64,000 nt of DNA from the NCBI GenBank assembly GCA_013399015.1, contig VWZX01019989.1, forward strand, positions 1,723,725 to 1,787,724, in the 5' to 3' direction. Position 1 is the stretch's first letter. Each line of letters opens with the position of its first letter. Shown here one piece after another: positions 25,701 to 37,700 of this stretch. The notes below the pieces were generated by a model. It saw nothing but the letters and a program-made list of their open reading frames with translations. It did not search any database and was not told where the DNA came from. The stretch is from Galbula dea. Taxonomy: Eukaryota > Chordata > Aves > Piciformes > Galbulidae. Position numbers and translations under genes: made by a program.

Positions 25701-28700
25701 CTAAACTTAGTGGTGGCTAATAACAGGTGAGATAAATTCTACTTTTAAAGCTTGAAGCCTTTTCTGCAAGAGAAAGTGACATATTGCATCTCCCTAAACA
25801 GGTAGGCTCGAGCAGTTTAGTGTTGTCAAAGGATGTGTGACAATTATAGTCAGATACTGTTCTCTCCCTTGTTCCTCTGGCTGTTGTGTGTAATTATTTG
25901 TGACCTATTCAGACAACTTTTCTGGGCTCCAAGAAAATCAGTTAAAGGTTGAAAGATAGAGTAGGAAGACGAAAGGAGAATATAATTTCAGGGCATTGAG
26001 GCACTAGGCATGCAGGTGTGGGAAGGCAAAATAGCATACCAAAGTGCTCAAGCCTCATACTATGTTTGTTCTCACTCATGCCCCTGCCCATGTACATAAG
26101 AGGCTTTGCAACCAGCATGGCACTTCTCTGGAGTTTTGCATTAACTAGATGGCCAGTAAAGAGAGATCTTCACAGTGCCAAATGCCACTGCACACTCCTG
26201 AGCTCTGCTGCCTGACTCCAGGAACAGGCAGCAGTTGGCTTGTTTTGTCAGCCAGCACAGCATCAGTATCTATGGAAGCCAAGAGAAGTTTGCAGAGTAT
26301 ACTCTGGCTGGACTAAGAGCTGAGTCTGGAGTTTGTAACCTGGGCAGCTCTGCCCTGCCTGCAAATACACAAGGGAAGCTGACACTTTTGAAGCTGTTTT
26401 AAAAGCTGTCCCATTATTTATTCATGCAGTTGAGTTAATTCAGCCTGGCTGCAATAGAAACAATGCTTACAATACACAATTCTAACACAAGTTTTCACAT
26501 CGAGTGAAAGCTAAACTAACACAGCAAGTGGCATCAATAATTGAAATTGCTTTCGGGCCAGGAAGGCTCCAGGGATGTGAAAGAGCAGAGACAGCTCCCC
26601 CTGAACACAAGCTTGCTCACTGCAGGTGGTTAAAGCCTGTCCAACAAGTATTGCCTGCTCATGACCACCCTGCTTAGGCATCTGAGCTTGCCAGGACTAG
26701 TAGTGCCTGTTATTCTTCTGCCCACTTGGGTCACAAAAATGACTGTGTCATTGGGCAAATTATGTAGAAGCTATCCTGTCTGCTATGTGCTCTCCAGGGA
26801 ATACCATGTACTCTAACACTGGCTTGCTGAGTGTGGGTAGATGTGGGGACTGTGACACAGCCCTTGCAGAGTCCCATCTCCCAATCTGTGCCAGTGTTCC
26901 TGAGCTAGACTAACCAGAGTTGGATGGGGAATGAGAATCAGACTAGGTCTTAGTTATAAAATTCCAACAGGTCTTTAAGCTGCCTCTTGCTCCTGCACAA
27001 ACAGCTCAGAAGTTGTGACTAGCCCTTGATATACACTACACTGAAAATGCCAGCACACTATACTACCCTCTCAGTCCTCTTCTTCTTGCAGCATGGACAG
27101 GAAAAATACCCAGGATGACAATCCTGGGCCAGAATTTCTCCTGGCAATGCTTTGTTTCCATGCATGTCACACTGCTGGGTGTGCAGCCATTGCCTAGCCA
27201 GCTCTCACAAGCAGTTGATGAAAATTTGCTTGAAAAAAACACTAACCATTGCAAACCTGAAGCTCAGAAATGACACAGGAAGAAAGTGAAAATACCTGCA
27301 AAAAACACAGCTATAATCAGATGAATGTGTGTGTTTTTCCTTCCTGTTTTAGAACATTTCGTGTATATTTTATGTCTACTTCTATCTTTGAATTTAGGGA
27401 AGACAAATAAGCACTTTATTGTGAAAAGGGGATGGCAGCACAGATTGTTAGTGCAAGAACATCACCTGTTGCCTGGAGAGATCAGACACAGGTTTGAACT
27501 CTGAACTCAGAGTCAATTGCTTGATATATGTCCATGTCCAAAATACGTCCATGTACACACAGCCTCAACATCTCAGTTCCCCAAATCCTTGTTTTCCACA
27601 TCCATCAACAGGACGGCAGGGTCACTCTTTCACTGAATATTTGGAGTACTGCATTGAGAGGTGCAGTGGAAACTGAGAGTAATGAGCATGATGGAGTAGA
27701 GCCACCTGCTTTAATGGCCCTCCTGCAACATGCAGAGACAAGGCAGGCAACCACAACACAGCAGCTCCTGGACATTGAAGCTGGGAGGCTGACACCAAGC
27801 TCTGCAACAAGGACAGTTCCCAGGAGCTGCTGACAAAAAGTTTGTAGTTACATATGAAGCAGAGAACACAGTCATTTGGAGGCATGATGCCAAATTTAGG
27901 ACAATAAAGAAGTGCCAGACTATTGCTATTGCAGTGTTTCCATGTCTATGCAGAGGCTAGGTTTGGACTTCAGTAAAGTGTATGTCAGGGGATGCAGCCC
28001 ACACATTGCTTGCTAGAGAAAAAGAGGCAATTACTTTTAATTGTAGCTCTCAGCATGAAGAGACTGGAGAGAACATGTGACTCGTTGCTGGCTGAATCAA
28101 TACCCATATAGTACATTTAAAAAAGAGCTGGACCAAAGGTCAGGTACCTGCAGCAATAAGCAGCAGTAATTGCAAGCAGAAATGAATTTTGAAATCTAGG
28201 GCCAGATTTGGCTCTTCAGCTGGCATCCTCCAGTCTTTCCCTGGTGTAGAAGTGGTGTGTATATTGGATTTAGGGTTTCTGTTTGACTTGGTTCAAGAGA
28301 AACCATTGCAAAATTTAAGGAAGAGAACATTTTGGAGAATGGAAGAATATAATAAAGGTTCTAGTGCAAAGGCCTTCCTGCCTAATGGAAAGGCAGCTCT
28401 GACTAAGAATTGTGCTTCTGTCTAATAGAAGAAAAACTCAGCTGAGTGCTGGTCACACCTGGAAACATGTCTCTGAATGAGCCTGTTGCCCCCTGACTAC
28501 ATAGGTCACATTACCCTGTATGGCAGCCCTCGCATTCACACTGTAGTGCAAACTGGTCCTGCTTTCACTGTAGCTGTTCTCAGGGTGGGAGGAGTAGTCT
28601 CCCCTTATCCTGATGTCCTCTTTTTATCATACAGACAGCTGCACTTTCTTTGTTTCCTTCATGTGAAGTAGATCAGGACCAAGTACTAAACAAAGGCTCA

Positions 28701-31700
28701 TCTCAGTTCCTCAGGCCTATCTTTGTAGAAAGCCTGTCGTCTTGGACAATACTCAAAGCACATTGCTGGGAAATGCATTGAGAGGTGCCAGGTCAGGAGT
28801 GGGAAAGGTGAAGTTCTTGCAGAGTTAGGGTGAAGGGCATGGAAGGCAGGGTGCTTGTAGGTGCAGCCAGGGGCAGAGTGGGCTAGCAAGTCCTTTAGAG
28901 TGCAAGGAGGAGGGGAAGAGGTTTCCAGACTTACTCCAGGACATCCCTGTTGAACTGCTTCTTGCTGTTGCCCAGGAACTCCCCAATCATCTGGCGGCTG
29001 AGGCCCTTCCGCTGGAGCAGGAAGTGTGCCACCCCAATGGGGGTGTCTGGGATAAAGCCTCGAGAGATCAGGAACTGGATCCCTTTGTCTGGGTTTCTGA
29101 AAGAGAACAGAGACATGGTGAGTTTGCATGATCAGTTTGGGGCATTATTGCCTCTGGATTGAAGCAAAGCAACCCTCAGTATGCATATGGGTTCCTATGA
29201 GTTCATATGCGTGACAGGGATGGGACTGGTGAGGACAGGGAAAACATGTCTGTGAAGAGACTTAGGAGATATTGCTGCCATGGTCTATGGGTCAATGAGG
29301 TTCAAGACACAAAGAGGGATAACAAAGATGGGCACTTTTTCTGTTAAAAAAATAATTATTTTTCATACATTTTTAGTCCTCAGTGTTTAGTGACACTTTC
29401 TACCTTCCCCATCTGAGCCTGGTCCTTGCTGCCTGAACAGAAATCCCATGCTCAGATTTGCTTTTCTCTTCCCCTTAGCTGTGCTGTTCTTCCCTTCTCT
29501 ATTGATTTACCCCTTCAGGAAGAAACCTTTTCATGTGGGTGGATGAAAGTATGCACCTGGAGAATGCCTTGTCAGAGTTGGGAGAGAGCTGTGTGCCGCT
29601 CCCAGACAGAGGGTTTTTCTCCCTCTAAGGCTATGAGTGCCTCTCTGAGAACAGGCTGGGTGCTGAGTGGGCCTGACTGCCTGGCTGTGGGAGTGATTTT
29701 CTGCTTGCTAGTGAGCCAGTGTCTGTGACTGCATACACAGTTTTTGGGGGGTGGTACATGTCTCAGCAATTACACGTGCTTGTGTGTCCTGTACATGCAG
29801 ATTTCTCTTGCACCACACATGTTCATCAGAGCCCCTGTGTCTGTATATTTTGGCTTTCTCCTCCTGTCTTCTATGTATGCTGGGAGTGGCTGTGAGCCTG
29901 TGCGGTGCCAGTCTGGAATGAGTGTGTATGTGTACTGTGCAGGAGGTTTTCTTTCTATATTTGTCTGCCCCACTGAAAGGTGTCTGTTATGGTTGCAAAA
30001 TTTAAGGATGATAAATTCCCCTTGCTCACGGGAATTAGTGCAATGCCAAGAAAATTCCCACATTCCTTTGGTTGTCTGAGCTCATGAGTGGGGAGAGTTA
30101 AGAGGGTAGCTTCTTCATGAGAAGATGCCATACTTCCATCATTAACACAAACTCAGGGATCTTTGTCAGGGTCCAAGGAGTGAGTTTGCTCAGGCAGTTT
30201 TCTAGGATGAGGAAAGGATAGGATGAGATCTCAGAGCACATGAATGCATGATATGCACAGGCACAGACTATGACACTGTCAGGTGGTGGAGGATGTGGGT
30301 GGGCAATGTACGTCTAGCTATAAGGTGAGCAGCGTTCAGGAGAATGGCCTGCTCCTTACAAGGACCTCCTGGGTATACAAAAAGTAGATGGGCTTGAAAT
30401 AGTTCTGCTTACTCCATAATGTCACAAAGAAAATATCCTTATCAGTGTAGCATCCCTGGGGAGAGTGGCTGGGAGAACAAGTTAGACCATTAATTTTATG
30501 AACATGAGAGCTGCAAGATCTGATCTTGAAAAAAAGAAAATGCCCTCTTCAGAGAAAAGCAACAGCACACCTTCTGTATTATCACATACATCTCTTGGTT
30601 CTCCTTTGAACAGCACAGGCAAAGTTCTCTGCCAAGTGCAATGGTCATATGATCAGAATGAAAGTCACACTAAGCAACAGAGATTCACAACACGCACCTC
30701 CACCTGCAGACTTTGGTATTTGGCAAGGGATGGTATGGTCTTACCATACCATAAGGATGCATGAGGATGATCTCGGCTACACTGATGTGACTCCAAAACC
30801 ACTGGACTGACTTTGGATTCACCCCACAAGAGCTGGGAGCTGCATATGGCTAGACAGACACAGCTCACACACTGGCATGGATGTGCAGATTTCGGCAGAG
30901 GTGGTATACACAGTGCAGGAGGATATAGGATAGAACAATCCAGCTGTGACAGCCCTCTTGCACTGCCTAGACTATAACTCAAATATACTTGCACACACTA
31001 TTCTTCCACTAACAGCAGCCTTTCATCAGTTTTTCCTGGGATTCAATTTGTTCTCCACAACAATCCTGACAGCAGTCCAGCATCTCTGCCACTGGGCACC
31101 AGCAGATGTATCCCATGTACTGCAGCATGCAGCTGACAACTCCACTTCCATCTCTCCTGAGCCTGGTCCCTGCTGTTTTCTGTAGAGCACAGCCAGCAAA
31201 TACTGCGGGATTCCTCACGTCCTGCTGGCTTTCCCTCTGCCCACGCAGACAGCTGCCCACACACAGAGTTATTACAGCAGCACTGCATAATGAAGCACTC
31301 TCCGTTCCAGGGATTCCACCCCCTCACTGTGGAGTGGGGATGGGGAAAGTGCCACAGAAGAGCAGTGCCAATGAGTTCCCAGGGGCCTGCTCTGAGCCAG
31401 ATCTGCTTTCTGAAAACGCAGTGCAAGGCTGGATAGTCTATGGCAGATGCTGCTAGCAACTGGAGGCTTTCAGCTTTCTGTCCAGGGGAGACGTCAGCAA
31501 AAAAAAGATGTGCACAGACACATGCATGGCTTTGGCTCCATGCCCTGGGGGTTGGTGCCCACATCGAAAACCCTACAAAGGTAAACTGGGTCCTTGCTAG
31601 AAATTGACAGGGAATCCAACAACCAAATAACTGCAGCAAGCTGAACGGCCTTTCCAGCCCCTTGGATGTAGGTGCACCAGTGTGTCACAAGGGAGCCATG

Positions 31701-34700
31701 TGATCCTGCTCACAGAATATAAAAAGGCCTCACTCCCCAGAGATAACAGGTCAGTTCCCTCCCACCCTGTCCTCCAACATTTTGTTGAGAAAATGGAGCC
31801 TTACAGGTTACCACACATTATTTCAGCAGCTGGTTTCAAGGGAGCAGGAAGGCCTGGCCAGGAAGTTGTGTTTTGGAGCTCCCACAGGGACCTGCAAGGT
31901 GCTGTGAACCCAGGTCACTGAATGAAGTAGGATAGCTTAGCTGTTTCCTCCGAACAGACCTGGTGCTGCAAATCTGTCACATGAATGTGTGCCAGGCAGA
32001 TTGGGGGAGGAGGCGAGACTGTGAGAAAGCATTTTCACTCCTGCTTTATCTTCACATTAGTGCTTGTGTCAACTGTGCAGGAACCAAAGGACAACACAGT
32101 GGGTAACTGAAAGACTTCTGCCAAGCACGGCTGAGAATACTGGAACACTTAGTAGCAGAGACTTGAGCCCCATGTGCCCCCCCAGATGTACACTTATCCC
32201 AGCACAAACACCCTAACATCTCTGCGGACCTGGAACTATCTCTGTCACAGCCAACTCCACCTGTGTCTGGTGCCTACCTTCAAGCCTGCTTGTGTTCAAC
32301 AAGCAAATCTGTTTGCACTCAGAGTCTGACTGTGGCATGTACGCATGGACCCACCTGTTCACAGTTTGATCTTAGAACTAGTAAAATGCCTCCTCAGTTC
32401 TGTAAGAGCCCCAAATGTGTCTGCTCTAACATCACATCAGTTCTGGCTGTTCTCTGAGCCCAGCCCTAAAGGCTTGTCTTTCAGGTTCCTGCTTCTTGGA
32501 GTCCACAGTCTCCATACTACACATATACAAATCCTATTCATTGTTCCCCCTCTCTGTGCAAACCTTCTGTCTAGGACTGCATAATCTTTAGTCCTCAGTC
32601 TGACCAAAAGGCCCATGCTAATGTGTGGCAAAACATTCTTTTAGTATGGGTGCATTACCATCCCCAGCATCTTCATCTGGGAACTCAAATGCAAACAAAA
32701 CCAGCCTAAGATGAGTGTGATGATGGAGTAAAACCCAATATTTCTCATAGCTTACTTAGATGAGAAAAGTCTCATCGAATGGCAGTGAGTAAATCTAAAG
32801 CTCCTTATAGAAGCTCAGCTGCTGTCTGCCAATCCAGAATAAACTATGTGTGACCCCTTGAGTTAACCTCTTCTGACACAATCTCTGGGCTGCTCTGATT
32901 TTGCTTTCACACCTTCAGACTTTTTGTAAGATATCAGACTCAGGTGTGTGAAAGACTGACATGACTAAACCTGGTCTGTCAGGTGACAATCTACCCAAAT
33001 ACTAGAAGAAAAGTGCCAGCCAGAGTACTCATACTGGGTTAGCTAAGCTCAGCCCAACGTCTCTCTCTCTTTCTTTACTTGGAAATGCCCTGTATTAAGT
33101 AATCAGGCTTTTTTTACAGCTCCAGCTATGCTTGCTCCACTGCAGTAGAGTGGAGCTGGTTCAGCTGATAGATGTCAAATGGACAGCAACTGGGACTAAA
33201 GGTTCAGAATCCTGGAGAGCGTGGGCTCTACTCGTGGGGCACTGGCCTTGTTCCTCTGTTGTGAAAAAGACCAGGACAGCAATTGGGGGGCTTCAGGTAA
33301 GAAGCTTCTGGGCAGTCAACCTGTCCTCTACATTGCATACCCAGATAGTCATGCCCCTGAAACAGACAGAACTTCCCTGGAGATGTATCTAGACCAAGAG
33401 CCTGCCATCACCTGTACCTGTGAGGCATCAAATAAGCTGGGAAACACGGAAGATGAGAAGTCACTTACATATTAAAGAGGTTCAGCCCAATACGATAGAG
33501 GCGCTTCCTCATGGTGTCTGTGGAAAGGGTGGGCGACTTGCAGCTAGCTGGGTTCTCGCAGTGGTATCTTGGGAGGCTGAGGATCATGGCCTGCAGTGCT
33601 TCTTTTGAGGACACCTCAGAGGCTGACTTGGCTGAAGTAGAGGTGCTGCTGCTGCTCAGCTGCTCTGAGTTGTCTGCGTTCTCAGACTCAGAGCCTTTGC
33701 TTTGCCCTGTCTCGTTGCTAGAATCAAACTGGAGCTTCTGCACTGTCATCTGCCCAGGCTCAGCAGTGCTGTCTCCTGTGCCATTAGTACTGACATTCAC
33801 CTCAGTGAAAGTGTGGCTGTTCTGGAGAGCTCCAGACTCAGGTAAGCTCTCCGGGGCAGTTGGTGGTTCACTGACTTCTCCTTCCACTCCTCCTGGGCTT
33901 TCTTCAGCTTTGGTAGCTTGAGAGAGCCCAGCCTGGGCATCACTGCTGAGGCAGTTTGCCATGGACACCGAGGTAGATGATGAGACAGAGATGTTTTTGT
34001 TGTCAATTTGGACAGTGACATCTCGAAAAGCCATCATGAGAGTGCTGCTGCTCTTGGGTAGAGTATCTGGCAGGAGCCCTTCCTCCTTCTCCTTGTCCTG
34101 CAGCTCAGCTTCTAAGTCTTGATTTGGCTGCATTGAACTAGCACTGAATGTCTCCCTTATCTGGTATGAGCCACCATCTTGCAGTGAGCACATTGTTTTC
34201 AGGCTCCAGGTGCTGAGGGCATCATCTATAGATTTGGCCAGGGACTGAACTTGTTCTGTGAAGGAGTCCTCCAGCTCGGTAAGTGCCCCACTGATAGTGG
34301 CTGGTAAAGATGGGGACCTCACCAATGGGATGCCCACAAAGTTGTACCCCTCCACCAGGGCTTTCTCAGCGGAGAAGCTCTCGGAGTTCTGGACGCGGAC
34401 TTTCCTCAGAGAGATGCGGCGCGGCATGCGGCTCTCCAGCAGAGAGTTGCGGATCTTCTCAAAGTTCTTGCTGAGCTGGTACTGCCGGAAAGCAGTCTGG
34501 ATGGTGCAGGCTGCCCGGCGAGAGACCAGGTGGCCGCCGTATTTGTGCTCTAGCATTTCGATCTGAAAGACATAGAAACATTGACTTCTAATTGACTTCT
34601 AATGCCTTTCTGTTACCTCACTTTGACACTGATTAGACTGTAATGACTGTCAGAAGAACTGGTGACACTAAATAAGCTTTTTCATGCACTGCCATGCCCT

Positions 34701-37700
34701 CGATTTCAACAGAAGCCTGCCCTTTGAGCATGGCTGGCTAAAGCATTGGTACTGCAAGCTTCCTCATAGCTGTAACATGATCATGCCTCTTCCTAGAGTG
34801 ACAGCCATACAAGCTGGAGCCTGGAGGTGCCCTTCCTTTGCAGATCCACTTCTGATGGCCTTTAGGGCAAGCTCATCACTGCAAATACAGTGTTCCAGCA
34901 ATGTGTCTTCCTGCTCAGCAGTGTTCTGGTAATGTCAAGCATCATCCCTTGTCTCAGTGTTACTGATGCTCCTCCTCTCCTTAGTCACCTTAGGAAATAC
35001 TCTCAGGGAAAAGAGAAAACATTCATAAAAGGAAAGAACAGTTATTTTTTGAATGCAGAAAATGTTGGCTAGATAATAGGAGCTCGTGAGAAACATCAGC
35101 TTCCACAGAAGTTAGGGGAGGCTGGGTTTGCTCTGTGTCTTTTAAAAAGCACTCTGGATCCTCAAGTGTCTTCCTTTCTCATAATCTGAGTTTTCAGGTG
35201 TCAGCCAGCAGTGAGATGAAAGCTACCCAACAAAAGAAATCTCTCAGTTTTGAGAGGTAAAAAATTCTGATTTTACATGTAGAGGCAAGATGTTAAGACC
35301 AAGTAAAAGGAGCTAAACTGGTAACAACAAACAAAAATGTAAACACACACACATCAGGCTAAGTTGCATTTAAACTGGCTTCAACAAAGCAAGTATGTAT
35401 GCTAATTTCTCTTCTGTAGTCTAGTATTTATACTTCCTGGTAATGCCCTCACTCCTCTTCTGCAGCTGGGCCTTCACTAACAGTCTACAGGAGAATGTTA
35501 GATGACTTGGTTCCATTGAGTGACTGATGGAGGATAAGGGGTCAATGTGAAGATGAGGGTGGATAATGAGATTGAAATAAAAAGAAGGATGAACCTGACT
35601 TAGTTTCACTGATGTTTTGGCTGAACTGTGATTTGAACCCTACATTGTTGGGACTTCATAGGGCAGAGCCCACTGGCACCCCACCATCCCATGCAGCAAT
35701 AGATTTAGGGATCCTGCTGTACTGGATGGAAGGCTGCCATTTCTGGAAGGTGTGTGGCATATCCTTCCATATTTCCCTCTGTGGAAATAAAGTAGGGACC
35801 CTTTGCCTACTGCTCAAACATAAGGTAGGCTTCTGTTTTCTGTTTGCCTTGCCCTTGAATTCACATCTGTCCAAAGCAAGCATCAAAGCCCAGCACCGAG
35901 AAACAATAGCAATTTTCTTAGCAATGGTGTTGGCCACTGCAGGTGTTAAGGCAGCTGGCTCAGAGTCCTGCTTACCCTTAAATTTAACCTAATACTTGCC
36001 CTGTTGCCTTCCTAGAAAGGGTCTGTAGAACTGGTGCTAAAAGTCACCCACACAATGATCATGGATTCAGGTCCATTTACCCCAAGACCTATCTGTAGGC
36101 TTTTTGAATAAACAAGGTCTCTACTTATCCTCAGAGTTTGATGTGGCAAGAAAGAGGAATATAGGGACAAAAAAAGATTCTGAGTTGCAAGCAGAAAGGT
36201 TTTGCTGAGGTTCTTTGTGCTTATTTCCAAAATTACCATCCTAAATACCCCCCTAAAACCAGCACTCCTGCCACATGCCTTCAAAGTTAGCCTCCCTGAA
36301 AAGCAAGTGAACTATCTCTTGGCCTCTCCCTTCAAGAGGAAGGCTCATGCAAATAAATACAAATTAAACCAGTAACCTACACAGGCCCAACCCAGACAGT
36401 TATTACTGGCAACTGACCATGAGCACTTAATATAATGGTCCGGTTAACGAAAATGTAGAGGTAATTGTGTTGGGAGGGAAAGAGGAACAAATGGGAGGTA
36501 CAGACACAGCTACTTGAGGGACAGAATAATAGTATAATGCAAAATAAGGTAAAAGCAAGAGCCTTGTAATTATCTGAGTTTTCCAAGATGGTGACAGCCA
36601 TTCTGAAAACATGAAATTAATATGCTCTGGTCTTATTAGAGGCAAAGACAAGATGTCAGTGCTGATCTGAAGTAAAAGGCCAGTTTATTTCATGCAAGGA
36701 CAGTTCCTTAAAAGGCAGACTTTAATAACTACTAAGAGAAGAGATCCTTCTAAAAGTCTAAAGGAACAGTGAAAGCAGTCAGTACCTTGAAAAAATATCA
36801 CCAGCTTTTTGCATTCCATTATCTCAGTCTTCCCAAAAGGCTAAGATATTAAGGAGCAGAACAGAAAGTAAAGTGAGAGTACTCCCAACCTAGTCTGTTC
36901 TCCAACTCATACCAGGTGTGCAAGGACAAGTTCTGCATGTGGTTCATTTCTGTCTTGCCCTGTTCAAAGCAAGGGGAATCCTACAGTGTCTTGCAGCTGG
37001 GATAACAAGGACCAGGGACTGGTCCAAAGGATGTTTGAGAAGACTGGCAAAGCCAGAAGCAGAAACTTCACAGAGAAGTGCCCTCCTTACCCTTGCTTGG
37101 TAGGAGTCAGTCTCTCTTTCCTTGATGTAATCTAGCCATTTACTCTATACTGATGGCTGAAACATTCATGTTTGATATCAGGTCGGGCTAACTGACACTC
37201 TAGAGGAATTAAGATTTTCACACAGCCGTGGCCTGTTTTCTTCCTCTAGAGAGGAGGAAAGGGCATCCATCAGCACCACAGCAGTCACAGGTAATGGAGA
37301 TGTATGTCCAGCTTGCTGGAGGAATCCTCTCTTCCCATTTGAGAGGAAAGGGCAGGCACGATTGACCTTCTTTCACTCCTAATAAACCCTATGAATCACA
37401 AGTAATTGCCTACTTAAAGCAACTTTTCTCTGGGGAATGATCTGACAGCTGGTGCCAAAGGAAGAGAAAAGCAAAAGGGGACTTGGGGGGATTTCAAAGG
37501 ATAATTAGCTTAATACATTTCTGGTCCTTAATATGAACACTCAGTCTGAGCAATACAGGTCTTGTGCCTGAATTAGAAATGGCTGGGAAATATTCATTGC
37601 CAGGAGGGATTGCACATGAAGGGAGCTTTAACAACATCTGCCTAAAGCAAGCCAAAGTGCCAGGCCTGGATATGGCCAAACATTTGAGGTGCACACCCCA

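Larger units (their letters stand above)
19164..28934 (-). other. IQSEC3: IQSEC3 9.8-kb intron inside the Sec7 domain
   Basis: The intron runs from the donor GTAAGT at 28934 to the acceptor cctacag at 19164. It holds an AT-rich degenerate microsatellite at 19431-19610, a short CR1 terminal remnant at 20684-20706 and a moderately AT-rich block at 26395-26560. I see no embedded gene on either strand. Confidence 0.8.

Noticed and set aside
31043..31639. 198-codon open frame on the minus strand in an IQSEC3 intron
   Set aside because: It has no domain or low-complexity signature of a real protein. It lies wholly inside an intron, and no flanking splice sites would join it in phase to the neighbouring exons.
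31712..31730. TATA-like aatataaaaaggcc on the plus strand
   Set aside because: It is an isolated motif with no initiator, CpG island or downstream exon. Such matches are frequent by chance in AT-rich introns.
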